Notes under the pieces: generated by a model
What the model was told of the DNA's origin: nothing
The model's database searches: none
Seen by the model: the letters and a program-made list of their open reading frames with translations, nothing else
In this document: positions 41,247 through 49,672 of the stretch, piece after piece
How the letters are laid out: each line of letters starts with the position of its first letter
Numbering within the stretch: the stretch's first letter is position 1
Program-made: the position numbers and the translations under genes
Assembly (NCBI GenBank): GCA_050943475.1
Contig: JBMNPF010000002.1
Coordinates: forward strand, 124,001 to 188,000
Direction: 5' to 3'
DNA: 64,000 nt
Origin: Metaruminococcus_A sp050943475
GTDB lineage: Bacteria; Bacillota; Clostridia; Oscillospirales; Ruminococcaceae

Positions 41247-42484
41247 TTAAAACGCTCCAAAAAAAGTTTGTCATTACCGCCATGACCGCTATTACCGTCT
41301 TAATGCTTCTTATGCTCGGCACAATTAATATCGTGAATATTATTATTGTCGATCACGATATGGATCAAACGCTCTCCATGATTTCCGAAAATGAAGGCGG
41401 TTACGGTAATGGGCCAATACGCCAGGAGGAGACACCTCCGCCTACCACTTTTGATAAGCCCAAAAATGAGCATGATACCTTGCTGTCCTCAACATTTTTT
41501 CTCGTTCGGTTGGATGAAAACGGCAATGTTATTTCTACCGATGTCAGCCGGACAACCGCAGTGACAGAGGCCGAAGCAGAGGAAATGGCGTTAGAGGTAT
41601 ATCAAAAAACAGATACCGTCGGAAAAAGCGGGAAATATCGTTATCAGATTCAAAACAGTCGGATGGAGGGCGACAAGGTAATTGTTTTTCTCGATACCTC
41701 AGAAGAAATCTTTTCCTATATTCGAGTATTGCTGCTTTCCGCCCTTATTGGGGTTTTTTGCTGGCTATTCATGCTGTTTTTTGTCATGCTCCTTTCCAAG
41801 AAAGCAATTCGGCCCATTGCTGAAAATATTGAAAAACAAAAGCAGTTTGTTACGAACGCCGGACATGAGATCAAAACGCCCCTTGCGATCATTCTTGCTA
41901 ATACTGACGCCATGGAGCTTTACAACGGCGAAAATAAATGGAGTAAGAACATTCGAGAACAAATTACAAGACTGAACGGACTGATGAAAAATCTATTGAT
42001 GCTTGCCCGTATGGATGAAGAAATGACAGAACAATCTGCTTCGGATTTTTCACTAAGTGAATTGCTTTTAGAAAGCGTACAGTTCTTTATTCCATCTATG
42101 GAGCTGAAACAGATTTCCCTTGTAGCAGAAATACAGCCCGATATTATGCTTTATGCTGGTAAAGAACATATTGCACAGCTGATCTCTATTCTGCTGGATA
42201 ATGCTGTAAAATACACAAGCGACGCCGGACAAATCATTGTTCGCTTGCAAAAAAATGAGAAAAGAATCAAACTACAAATAGAGAATACCTGTTCGGTACT
42301 ACCTGTTGTACCGCCGGGCAAGCTGTTTGACCGCTTTTACCGAGCTGACGAAGCACGCACACAGAAATCAGGCGGATACGGAATTGGCTTATCTGTAGCA
42401 GAATCCATTGTAAAGGCCAATAAGGGCAACATTTCTGCCGAATACCGGGAAACGAACCGGATTATTTTTACAATAAGATTTTAA
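41243..42484 (+). CDS. two-component sensor histidine kinase
   Basis: A 413-residue membrane kinase. The first helix is at about 10 to 32 (VITAMTAITVLMLLMLGTIN), an extracytoplasmic sensor part of about 120 residues follows, and a second helix lies near 160 to 185. The phosphoacceptor is H208 in NAGHEIKTPLAII. The ATPase part has LISILLDNAVKYT and GYGIGLSVAESIVK. Its signal is unknown; the next genes code for the VTC/DUF4956/lipoprotein set, which may be its target. Confidence 0.92.
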   Translation: MIKTLQKKFVITAMTAITVLMLLMLGTINIVNIIIVDHDMDQTLSMISENEGGYGNGPIRQEETPPPTTFDKPKNEHDTLLSSTFFLVRLDENGNVISTDVSRTTAVTEAEAEEMALEVYQKTDTVGKSGKYRYQIQNSRMEGDKVIVFLDTSEEIFSYIRVLLLSALIGVFCWLFMLFFVMLLSKKAIRPIAENIEKQKQFVTNAGHEIKTPLAIILANTDAMELYNGENKWSKNIREQITRLNGLMKNLLMLARMDEEMTEQSASDFSLSELLLESVQFFIPSMELKQISLVAEIQPDIMLYAGKEHIAQLISILLDNAVKYTSDAGQIIVRLQKNEKRIKLQIENTCSVLPVVPPGKLFDRFYRADEARTQKSGGYGIGLSVAESIVKANKGNISAEYRETNRIIFTIRF

Positions 42485-42496
42485 TTTTACATTCTC

Positions 42497-42537
42497 AAAA
42501 AGGCTTCACAGATTTTTTCTGTGAAGCCTTTTTTCTA
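42497..42537 (+). terminator. terminator after the kinase gene
   Basis: A 16-bp perfect stem, arms 42497-42512 and 42518-42533 (AGGCTTCACAGA core), with poly-T. It splits the cassette into a regulator unit and a structural unit with a separate start. Confidence 0.85.
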
Positions 42538-42599
42538 AGTCAGCGCTAAGGTTGACAGATTATAATACCGGTATAAAGCATAGAAAGGAGATATCTGTG

Positions 42600-43316
42600 A
42601 TGGGATATCAAACGATATTTAAGCGATACGAACTTAAGTATATGATTTCAGACGAACAAAAAAATCGGATAATTGCTGCCATGCAGCCCTATATGCAGCT
42701 GGATCAATATGGACATTCCACCATACGAAACCTCTATTTTGATACGAATACCTACAGGTTGGTACGGCGTTCCAATGAGAAACCGGTTTACAAGGAAAAA
42801 CTTCGTATTCGGAGTTATCAGCAGACTACAGCAGCAGATACGGTTTTTGTAGAACTGAAAAAGAAATATCAATCGGTTGTCTACAAGCGGAGAATTGCTC
42901 TTCCTGAACAAGAAGCTATGAACTGGATTGTAAGCGGCGTTCTCCCGCGTAATCACACGCAGATTGCAGAAGAAATTGAATATTTTCGCAAGTGCTATGG
43001 AAAACTTCATCCAGCGGTTTTTCTTTCCTATGAACGAGAGGCGTTTTATGCACTGGACGGCAGTGATTTCAGAGTAACATTTGATGAAAATATTCTGGCA
43101 AGGACATTTGACTTATCGTTATGTCACGAAGTAGATGGTACGAAGCTGATTAAAAATGGTGCATTGATGGAAATCAAGGTTTCTGCAGGAATCCCTTTAT
43201 GGATGACAAAAATTCTGACGGATAATGGCCTTTACAAAACCTCTTTTTCCAAATACGGAACAGCCTATACCAATTTGATTTTCAATAAACAGGGAGTGCT
43301 TCAAAATGTTGGATAA
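42600..43316 (+). CDS. VTC-domain protein (polyphosphate polymerase-like)
   Basis: A 238-residue protein made of one VTC/CYTH-like tunnel domain. Family residues are visible: FKRYELKYMI, RNLYFDTN, YKEKLRIRSYQ, FVELKKKYQSVVYKRR, SYEREAFY and ALMEIKVSAGIP, i.e. basic residues lining the tunnel and the acidic metal ligands. Yeast Vtc4 with this domain makes polyphosphate, but the SPX part is missing here. ATG 42600 with AAAGGAG is preferred. The gene overlaps the DUF4956 gene by 11 bases, implying a physical or functional partnership. Product unproven. Confidence 0.85.
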   Translation: MGYQTIFKRYELKYMISDEQKNRIIAAMQPYMQLDQYGHSTIRNLYFDTNTYRLVRRSNEKPVYKEKLRIRSYQQTTAADTVFVELKKKYQSVVYKRRIALPEQEAMNWIVSGVLPRNHTQIAEEIEYFRKCYGKLHPAVFLSYEREAFYALDGSDFRVTFDENILARTFDLSLCHEVDGTKLIKNGALMEIKVSAGIPLWMTKILTDNGLYKTSFSKYGTAYTNLIFNKQGVLQNVG

Positions 43317-44001
43317 CCTGTTCAAAGGTTTATTTGATACAGATTTGACAGCGGTAATTTCCGTGTCGGATTTTTTATTTTGTGTAATCACCGCATTGGT
43401 GATTGGCGTTATTATGGCTGCAGCCTATATGTTTCGTACAAGATACACCAAGAGCTTTGTGGCGACGCTGGCCATGCTGCCCGCTGTAGTATGCGTTGTC
43501 ATCATGATGGTCAACGGCAATGTGGGAACAGGCGTCGCAGTTGCTGGCGCATTCAGCCTGGTGCGCTTCCGTAGTATTCCCGGGACGGCAAAAGAAATCG
43601 GTTCGCTGTTTCTTGCCATGGGAGCGGGACTCATTGTAGGTATGGGATATTTGGCATTTGCATTTCTTTTCGCCCTAATTCTTGGTGGCGTTATGATGCT
43701 TTATAACAGCATTGATTTCGGCACACAAAAGCGTAACAACCGGTATAAAACACTTCACATTACGATTCCGGAAGATTTGGATTACACCGGTGTTTTTGAC
43801 GACCTTTTTTCACAATATACCACCGCCTGTGAATTGACAAATGTAAAAACAACAAATATGGGAAGTTTATTTAAATTGACTTATCAGATAACGCTGTGCA
43901 GTCCAAATGATGAAAAAGCATTGATTGATGAATTGCGCTGTCGGAACGGAAACTTGGAAATTAGCGTTTCTAATCAGGAAACAATGCAAACAGGGCTTTA
44001 A
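43306..44001 (+). CDS. DUF4956 membrane protein
   Basis: A 231-residue protein with four hydrophobic segments in the first half (for example FLFCVITALVIGVIMAAAYM and FLAMGAGLIVGMGYLAFAF) and a cytoplasmic C-terminal part of about 85 residues. The loop GAFSLVRFRSIPGTAKEIGSL is the DUF4956 signature. Its partner in many Firmicutes is a VTC-domain gene, as here. Function unknown. Confidence 0.85.
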   Translation: MLDNLFKGLFDTDLTAVISVSDFLFCVITALVIGVIMAAAYMFRTRYTKSFVATLAMLPAVVCVVIMMVNGNVGTGVAVAGAFSLVRFRSIPGTAKEIGSLFLAMGAGLIVGMGYLAFAFLFALILGGVMMLYNSIDFGTQKRNNRYKTLHITIPEDLDYTGVFDDLFSQYTTACELTNVKTTNMGSLFKLTYQITLCSPNDEKALIDELRCRNGNLEISVSNQETMQTGL

Positions 44002-44018
44002 GAAAGGCGGTACAGTCA

Positions 44019-45866
44019 ATGAAAAATAAAACACGTATTTTAGCAGGTATTCTGTCACTATTATTTTTTGCCGGATGTGGTGAGCAAACCGATACTAACA
44101 ACAATAGCAGTACACAGTCTACTGAACAGACAGAAATTACAGAACAGTCGTTAAGCACAACAATAGATGTATCTCAGATGTTTACTGATCGGGACTATAA
44201 AACCGATTATGATGAAAATTCAAGTACAACAATCACTTTGAATGGCGATACCGCTCAGTGTGAATCCGACACTGTAAAAATTTCCGGTTCAACCGTTACC
44301 ATCTCAGATGAAGGCACTTATATTCTTTCCGGTACACTGGATAACGGTATGGTGATTGTAAATGCAGAAAACACCGATAAAATCCAACTTGTGTTGGACG
44401 GTGCTACCATAAACAGCAACACTTCTGCAGCTATTTATATTGCACAGGCAGATAAAGTGTTTTTGACACTTGCTGAGAACTCAGAAAATACTTTGTCAAA
44501 TGGTGGTGAGTTTATTGCTATTGACGATAATAACATTGACGCTACAATCTTTTCAAAAGATGACTTGACATTAAATGGCAGCGGTTCACTTACAGTTACT
44601 TCACCGGTAGGACACGGCATTGTATCCAAAGATGATTTAGTTGTGACAGGCGGTGAATATGAGATCACCTCTGCGAGTCAAGGATTGTGCGGTAAGGAGA
44701 GTATTCGCATTGCGGACGGAATTTTTAGAATTACAGCGGGAAAAGACGGAATCCATGCAGAGAATACAGATGACGCTTCTTTGGGTTTTGTTTATCTTGC
44801 TGCAGGAACCTATGACATTACCGCAGAGGGTGACGGAATCAGCGCATCAAGCCATTTGCAAATTGATAATGGTAACTTTACCGTTAAAACAGGTGGCGGA
44901 AGCGAAACCATAACCATTGGTTCCGATGGAAATTGGAATTGGGAGCGTCCGGGTGGACAGCAGCAAACCGATACAACGGAAGAGGCAATCAGCGCAAAAG
45001 GGTTCAAGGCATCCGGGAATTTTTTGGTGAATAATGGAACATTTTATGTTGACTCTGCGGATGATGCACTTCATTCCAATGCTAATCTTACAGTAAATGG
45101 CGGGACTTGGAAGATATCCAGCGGAGATGATGGACTTCATGCCGATGAAACGATGACGGTCACAAATGGCACGATTACGATTACGAAATCCTATGAAGGA
45201 ATTGAGGGACAGAATATTTCTATTTCCGGTGGTGCGATCGATTTAATAGCCAGTGATGATGGATTAAATGCTGCCGGCGGAAATGATCAGAGCGGTAGCG
45301 GTGGCTTTGGCGGCTTTCAAAAAGGTGGATTTGACACTGCTTCAGACAGCATTATTACTATTTCCGGAGGAACGCTTCATATTAACGCTTCCGGTGACGG
45401 TATAGATTCCAATGGCTCGTTAAATATATCCGGTGGCGAGACATATGTTTCTGGTCCGACGAATGATGGGAACGGCATATTGGATTATAGTGGAGAAGCG
45501 AAAATTTCCGGCGGTGTTTTTATAGCAGCGGGTTCTTCAGGTATGGCGCAGAACTTTGGAACAGCTTCCGTGCAAGGAGCTATGATGGTTTCTGTTTCCG
45601 GCTCTACAAACGACATCATTAAATTAACAGACAACAGTGGTGAGGAATTATTGAGCTGGACTGCGGATAAATCTTTTTCTTGTGTTCTTATTAGTTGTCC
45701 TGAAATCGAACAAGGAGAAACCTATACTGTAACCGTTGGTAATTCTTCTCAAAAGGTGACAATGGATAGTTTGATTTACGGTTCTGGTGGTGGTATGGGT
45801 GGAGGCTCCGGCGGTGGTATGAGTGGAAAACCGGGAGATAAAGGCACAATGAGCCCACGGTTATAA
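44019..45866 (+). CDS. large secreted lipoprotein with beta-helix-like repeats (DUF4353-type, carbohydrate-binding)
   Basis: A 615-residue protein with a lipoprotein signal: KTRILAGILSLLFFAGC with lipobox FAGC and lipidation at C20. A Thr/Ser-rich linker follows, then a long right-handed beta-helix-like region with repeats of the type ISGGTLHINASGDGIDSNG and VNGGTWKISSGDDGLHADE, each near 20 to 25 residues, including DGI/DGL motifs. The C-terminus is Gly-rich. DUF4353-type proteins are annotated as carbohydrate-binding and often occur with VTC/DUF4956 genes. Surface location is likely. Target not known. Confidence 0.85.
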   Translation: MKNKTRILAGILSLLFFAGCGEQTDTNNNSSTQSTEQTEITEQSLSTTIDVSQMFTDRDYKTDYDENSSTTITLNGDTAQCESDTVKISGSTVTISDEGTYILSGTLDNGMVIVNAENTDKIQLVLDGATINSNTSAAIYIAQADKVFLTLAENSENTLSNGGEFIAIDDNNIDATIFSKDDLTLNGSGSLTVTSPVGHGIVSKDDLVVTGGEYEITSASQGLCGKESIRIADGIFRITAGKDGIHAENTDDASLGFVYLAAGTYDITAEGDGISASSHLQIDNGNFTVKTGGGSETITIGSDGNWNWERPGGQQQTDTTEEAISAKGFKASGNFLVNNGTFYVDSADDALHSNANLTVNGGTWKISSGDDGLHADETMTVTNGTITITKSYEGIEGQNISISGGAIDLIASDDGLNAAGGNDQSGSGGFGGFQKGGFDTASDSIITISGGTLHINASGDGIDSNGSLNISGGETYVSGPTNDGNGILDYSGEAKISGGVFIAAGSSGMAQNFGTASVQGAMMVSVSGSTNDIIKLTDNSGEELLSWTADKSFSCVLISCPEIEQGETYTVTVGNSSQKVTMDSLIYGSGGGMGGGSGGGMSGKPGDKGTMSPRL

Positions 45867-45886
45867 AAAAGATAGTTTAAAATAAC

Positions 45887-45929
45887 AAAACCGTGTTGTT
45901 AAAACCAATTGGAAACAACACGGTTTTTG
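45887..45929 (+). terminator. terminator of the cassette
   Basis: A 14-bp stem (AAAACCGTGTTGTT at 45887-45900 with its complement at 45914-45927), followed by T. It closes the VTC unit. Confidence 0.85.
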
Positions 45930-45993
45930 AAAATTTTATAATAATCATACTTTAGGTCATGATCTCAAATATCTCGTTTCAATATTTTTCAAA

Positions 45994-47025
45994 TTATTTT
46001 GCTGCAAGTCCATGTTCTTTAATGTAGGCGCGGTAATCAATAAGATTTTGCTTGAGCAGCTCCGGCGTATTCAGGCCGTACGGACAATGATTTACGCAAT
46101 GGTTGCAATGAATGCAGTTGTCAATACGCTCCATTTTTTCCTGCCATTCCGGTGTGGTGAAATTTTGGCTGGGGGCACGGCGGAGCATCCAGAGCATCCG
46201 GGCACTCAGGGAAATTTGAATACCAGCAGGACAGGGTTCACAATAGGCACAACCACGGCAAAAGTTGCCGGAGAGTTCTTTTTTGTCGTGCTCAATCAGT
46301 GCGGCAATTTCGCCGGTGAGCGCCGGTGGATTGGAGTCGTAAGAAAGGAACTCGTCCAGTTCAGACTCGCGCTGAATTCCCCAAATTGGCACCACGTTGT
46401 CAAACTGATTCATAAACGCATAAGCAGCTGCACTGTTTGTAATGATACCGCCGGACATTCCTTTCATGGCGATGAATCCTACATTGTGCTTTTTACAAAG
46501 ATTGACGAGATCAATATCCTTTTCGCTGGCAAGATAACTGAAAGGGAACTGCAACGAATCATACAAGCCGGATTCCACCGCTTCAACCGCGACCGGAAGA
46601 CGGTGGTTTGTAATACCGATAGCACGAATTTTACCCTGCTTTTTGGCCTCTAGCATTGCTTCATACAATCCGGTACCATCGCCCGGTTTCGGGCAAAACG
46701 GCGGATTATGGAACTGGTAAAGGTCAATGTGATCGGTTTTCATCCGGGTCAGGCTTTTTTCAAGATCTTTCCAAAAATCTTCTGCATTTTTGGCGGGCGT
46801 TTTGGTTGCAATATAAAGTTTATCGCGAACATCGCTAAGCGCATAGCCAATTTTTTCTTCACTATCAGAGTATCCAACAGCGGTATCAAAAAAATTAACG
46901 CCGTTTTGATAGGCTTTTTTTAGGATGATTGCTGCTTCTTCTTTGGTGACACGTTGGATCGGCAATGCGCCGAAGCCATTTTTGTTGACGACGAGTCCGG
47001 TTTTTCCGAGTGTGACGGTAGCCAT
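45994..47025 (-). CDS. aldo/keto reductase with C-terminal [4Fe-4S] ferredoxin domain
   Basis: A 343-residue protein. The aldo/keto reductase barrel covers about residues 1 to 240 with the D-x-x-x-x-Y pair in FFDTAVGYSDSEE, catalytic Lys in IATKTP and His in LYQFHNPP. The C-terminal part holds two iron-sulfur motifs, CRGCAYCEPCPAGI and CIHCNHCVNHCPYGL. Such fusions are common in anaerobes; the substrate is unknown. GGAG is upstream of the ATG. Monocistronic, followed by a gap. Confidence 0.88.
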   Translation of the reverse strand: MATVTLGKTGLVVNKNGFGALPIQRVTKEEAAIILKKAYQNGVNFFDTAVGYSDSEEKIGYALSDVRDKLYIATKTPAKNAEDFWKDLEKSLTRMKTDHIDLYQFHNPPFCPKPGDGTGLYEAMLEAKKQGKIRAIGITNHRLPVAVEAVESGLYDSLQFPFSYLASEKDIDLVNLCKKHNVGFIAMKGMSGGIITNSAAAYAFMNQFDNVVPIWGIQRESELDEFLSYDSNPPALTGEIAALIEHDKKELSGNFCRGCAYCEPCPAGIQISLSARMLWMLRRAPSQNFTTPEWQEKMERIDNCIHCNHCVNHCPYGLNTPELLKQNLIDYRAYIKEHGLAAK

Positions 47026-47156
47026 GTTGTTCTCCTCTCATTTTCTGCCGGCAGTTTTTATAAAGTACCGTTAAATTAAAAATATATTTTTATTATAACA
47101 TAAAGTTCAAGAAGAAAAAAGCATCCGCTTAGAAAACGCATGAATATCAAAAAGGC

Positions 47157-47186
47157 AAAAGGCCGGGGAGTTATCCCCGGCCTTCC
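47157..47186 (-). terminator. terminator of the Cys-rich gene
   Basis: A 10-bp GC-rich stem, arms 47159-47168 and 47175-47184 (AAGGCCGGGG with CCCCGGCCTT), followed on the minus strand by TTTTGCCTTTTT. It lies about 37 bases after the Cys-rich stop. Confidence 0.8.
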
Positions 47187-47220
47187 GTTTCACTTGAAAC
47201 TTAGGAGCAATGAGACTGGA

Positions 47221-47361
47221 TTAGTCGCAGCAGCCGCAGCCATTGCCGCAACCACCGCAGCTGTTACCACAGCTATTGTTACTACCGCCACAGCAGCAAC
47301 ACAGAATCAAAATAAGGATAATAATCCAGCTCCCATTACCACAACCACAATTACCAAACAT
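47221..47361 (-). CDS. small cysteine- and glycine-rich membrane protein, unknown function
   Basis: A 46-residue protein with 12 cysteines. The N-terminus MFGNCGCGNGSW is followed by a short hydrophobic helix IIILILIL, four cysteines in a row, and a tail with repeated G-C-G and N-S-C-G motifs. AAGGAGGT, a perfect ribosome binding site, lies 9 bases upstream of the ATG. The hydrophobic core resembles small YjcZ-type sporulation proteins, but the Cys-rich tail differs; metal binding or disulfide cross-linking in the spore coat is a guess. The opposite strand also holds a 100-codon frame, which is rejected. Confidence 0.75.
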   Translation of the reverse strand: MFGNCGCGNGSWIIILILILCCCCGGSNNSCGNSCGGCGNGCGCCD

Positions 47362-47534
47362 ACTCAAGTGACCTCCTTTTTTGTTTTACAACACATACTA
47401 TGTCAGCCACAGAAATTGTGCTACACCCAATTCGAATTTTAAAAAAAGAAGAAAATCAATAAAAATAAAAGATATCGAAAGTATAGAAGTGTTATATGAA
47501 TAAAATAAAAAAATTCGAGAGGTCAAAATTATCC

Positions 47535-47608
47535 TTTGACTATAATTGACTTTGACTATTTTTGACTATTAATCTATAATAAACATCAGAAAGTCAAAAA
47601 AGGTCAAG
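47535..47608 (+). promoter_or_regulatory. three CtsR boxes and promoter of the ctsR operon
   Basis: Reverse-oriented boxes at 47535-47551 (one mismatch) and 47551-47567 (perfect), and a forward box at 47592-47608, match RGTCAAA-NAN-RGTCAAA. The promoter TTGACT (47552-47557), 17-base spacer, TATAAT (47575-47580) lies within or between them. CtsR bound here would block RNA polymerase, giving classic autorepression. Confidence 0.88.
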
Positions 47609-47620
47609 GCGGCGATGACG

Positions 47621-48073
47621 ATGAATATGTCCGATCTGATTACCCAGGCAATTCTGGATACTCTGAACAGCTCTGGCGGTTCCATACAGATTAAACGCAA
47701 TGAAATGGCAAACCAGATTGGTTGCGTACCAAGCCAAATCAACTATGTAATAACTTCGCGCTTTACACCGGAACACGGTTATATTGTCGAAAGCAAACGC
47801 GGCGGCGGGGGATACATTCGGATCATTAAAATTAATTCACAGCCGACCAATATGGTTATGCATGTTGTCAATTCCATTGGTTCTTCCATTGATGAGAATT
47901 CCTCACGTATTATGCTTCAAAATCTCTGTTGTGACAAACTAATCACCGAGAAAGAAGGTAAAATGATATTATCGGCGGTGACAAACTACGTACTGAAACA
48001 GGTGCCGCTCGAAATACGTGACCAGGTACGTGCGGCGATTTTAAAATCTTTGCTGTTAAACAGCATGGAATAG
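47621..48073 (+). CDS. ctsR: stress-response transcriptional repressor CtsR
   Basis: CtsR represses clp genes until heat stress, when McsB and ClpC remove it. The protein of about 150 residues has the N-terminal winged HTH with GGSIQIKRNEMANQIGCVPS and SRFTPEHGYIVESKRGGGGYIRI, the beta-wing that contacts DNA. Starts at 47615 and 47621 are both possible; AAGGCGG at 47606-47612 fits the second better. It represses its own operon through the boxes upstream. Confidence 0.95.
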   Translation: MNMSDLITQAILDTLNSSGGSIQIKRNEMANQIGCVPSQINYVITSRFTPEHGYIVESKRGGGGYIRIIKINSQPTNMVMHVVNSIGSSIDENSSRIMLQNLCCDKLITEKEGKMILSAVTNYVLKQVPLEIRDQVRAAILKSLLLNSME

Positions 48074-48085
48074 GAGGGAAACATC

Positions 48086-48574
48086 ATGCTTTGTAGTCAT
48101 TGTGGAGTCAATCAGGCAACGGCAACGGTAAAACAGACCATTAACGGGCAGACAAGAACGCTGTACCTGTGTCCGGAATGTGCCGGCAAGCTGCACATTG
48201 GGCTTTTAAATCATCCGCTTTTTAATACATCCAGCCTCTTTTCCGGGCTGTTCGGGCAGGATGGCGTGGAAGCATATACAGAACGTGAACAGCGGTGCCC
48301 GCAATGCGGCGCAACACTGCGGCAAATTCTCTCTACAGGCCATCTGGGATGCAGTGCCTGTGTGAAGGCTTTCCAAAACGATTTAACGCCGGTTGTGCGT
48401 AAAATTCACGGCAATGCGGTGCATACCGGCAAGGTACCGCAGACGGCGTCGGTCGAAATTAAAACCAAACGCCAAATTGAAATGCTGGAACAGAAGCTGC
48501 AAACGGCGATACAGGAACAGAATTTTGAGCAGGCAGCAGCTCTGCGTGACGAAATTAACCGGCTGAAAGGGTAG
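48086..48574 (+). CDS. mcsA: McsA, activator of McsB (UvrB/UvrC motif protein)
   Basis: McsA activates the arginine kinase McsB. The 162-residue protein has two zinc-binding pairs: MLCSHCGVNQA with LCPECAGKL, and RCPQCGATLRQ with LGCSACVKAF. A UVR motif ends the protein (EQNFEQAAALRDEINRLK). GGAGGGAAA is upstream of the ATG. It lies between ctsR and mcsB. Confidence 0.94.
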   Translation: MLCSHCGVNQATATVKQTINGQTRTLYLCPECAGKLHIGLLNHPLFNTSSLFSGLFGQDGVEAYTEREQRCPQCGATLRQILSTGHLGCSACVKAFQNDLTPVVRKIHGNAVHTGKVPQTASVEIKTKRQIEMLEQKLQTAIQEQNFEQAAALRDEINRLKG

Positions 48575-48581
48575 GTGAGTG

Positions 48582-49604
48582 ATGATGAAAAAGTGGTACG
48601 ACCAAAGCGGTCCGGAAGGGGACATCGTCATCAGCTCCCGCATCCGCCTTGCGCGGAACCTGACTGGTTACAATTTTATGGATCGGATGGATGACGAGCA
48701 AAAAGACCGGCTTAATCATGCAGTAGAAGAGAAATTAAAAGAGCTTAATCTGGGTGAAAACACGCTAAAGTTTATCTGGCCGGATCAGTTAAGTCCGGAA
48801 CAGAAACAATCGCTGGTTGAACAGCATTTGGCCAGTCCAGATTTTATTCAAAAAGGGAATAATTTACTGGCGTTGTCCAAAGATAATCGCATCAGCATTA
48901 TGGTTAATGAGGAAGATCATCTGCGGATTCAGGTAATTACTCCAGGCTTTCATTTGGAGGAAGCGTACCGGCTTGCAAACCAATGCGATGATTTTCTAAA
49001 TGAGTCGTTTGAATACGCATTTGATGAAAAACTGGGCTATTTAACCACCTGTATGACTAATTTAGGAACCGGACTCCGTGCTTCGGTTATGTTGCATCTT
49101 CCTGCTTTAGAAGCGGCCGGTGCATTGAACAGTATTGGAAATACCGTTTCCAAGCTTGGGCTGACCATCCGCGGTACTTTTGGCGAGGGTTCAAACGCCT
49201 ATGGCGCGCTGTATCAGCTCTCGAACCAGATTACGCTTGGAATATCCGAAGAACAGGCGATAGACAATTTGAAAAATGTCGTCAACCAAATTTTACAAAG
49301 TGAACGCAATACCAGAAATGCTATGCTGGAAAATAACTGTATTGCATTGGAGGATTCGGTTTACCGAAGCTATGGTATTTTAAAATATGCGCGTACCCTG
49401 ACGGCAGAAGAGCTTTACCGCATGCTTTCAGACTTGCGGTTGGGGATTTCGCTGGGGATTATGAAAGATGTCCCATTAGAAACTCTGAACCATCTGTTGT
49501 CTACCTGTGGAGATGCAACTCTGCAGGTGATGGCTGGAACGGCGAAAAACGCCATGAACGCCAATGCGAAACGGGCGGATACCGTTCGCGCTGCGCTCGC
49601 CTGA
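48582..49604 (+). CDS. mcsB: protein arginine kinase McsB
   Basis: McsB phosphorylates arginines, marking proteins such as CtsR for ClpCP degradation. The protein of 340 residues is a guanidino-kinase homologue: VISSRIRLARNL near the N-terminus, YLTTCMTNLGTGLRASVMLH in the middle and IRGTFGEGSNAYGALYQLSN. Starts at 48582 and 48585 are both possible (GTG 48579 also in frame). GGTGAG lies upstream. It is followed by clpC. Confidence 0.95.
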   Translation: MMKKWYDQSGPEGDIVISSRIRLARNLTGYNFMDRMDDEQKDRLNHAVEEKLKELNLGENTLKFIWPDQLSPEQKQSLVEQHLASPDFIQKGNNLLALSKDNRISIMVNEEDHLRIQVITPGFHLEEAYRLANQCDDFLNESFEYAFDEKLGYLTTCMTNLGTGLRASVMLHLPALEAAGALNSIGNTVSKLGLTIRGTFGEGSNAYGALYQLSNQITLGISEEQAIDNLKNVVNQILQSERNTRNAMLENNCIALEDSVYRSYGILKYARTLTAEELYRMLSDLRLGISLGIMKDVPLETLNHLLSTCGDATLQVMAGTAKNAMNANAKRADTVRAALA

Positions 49605-49672
49605 TACCGTTATTCCGGGTCGGGTGGGCTTGCACCACAAAATAATGCCTTTTGAGAAAGGAACGATGTTTT

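Noticed and set aside
44019..45866. Repeats in this stretch as a possible CRISPR or satellite array
   Set aside because: The periodicity is at protein level (beta-helix repeats) and the DNA repeats are imperfect and lie in one long reading frame.
47140..47442. A 100-codon plus-strand frame rich in Ala and Thr
   Set aside because: It is the mirror of the Cys/Gly-rich minus-strand gene (TGC/GGC repeats read as GCA/GCC), has no ribosome binding site, and covers the terminator.
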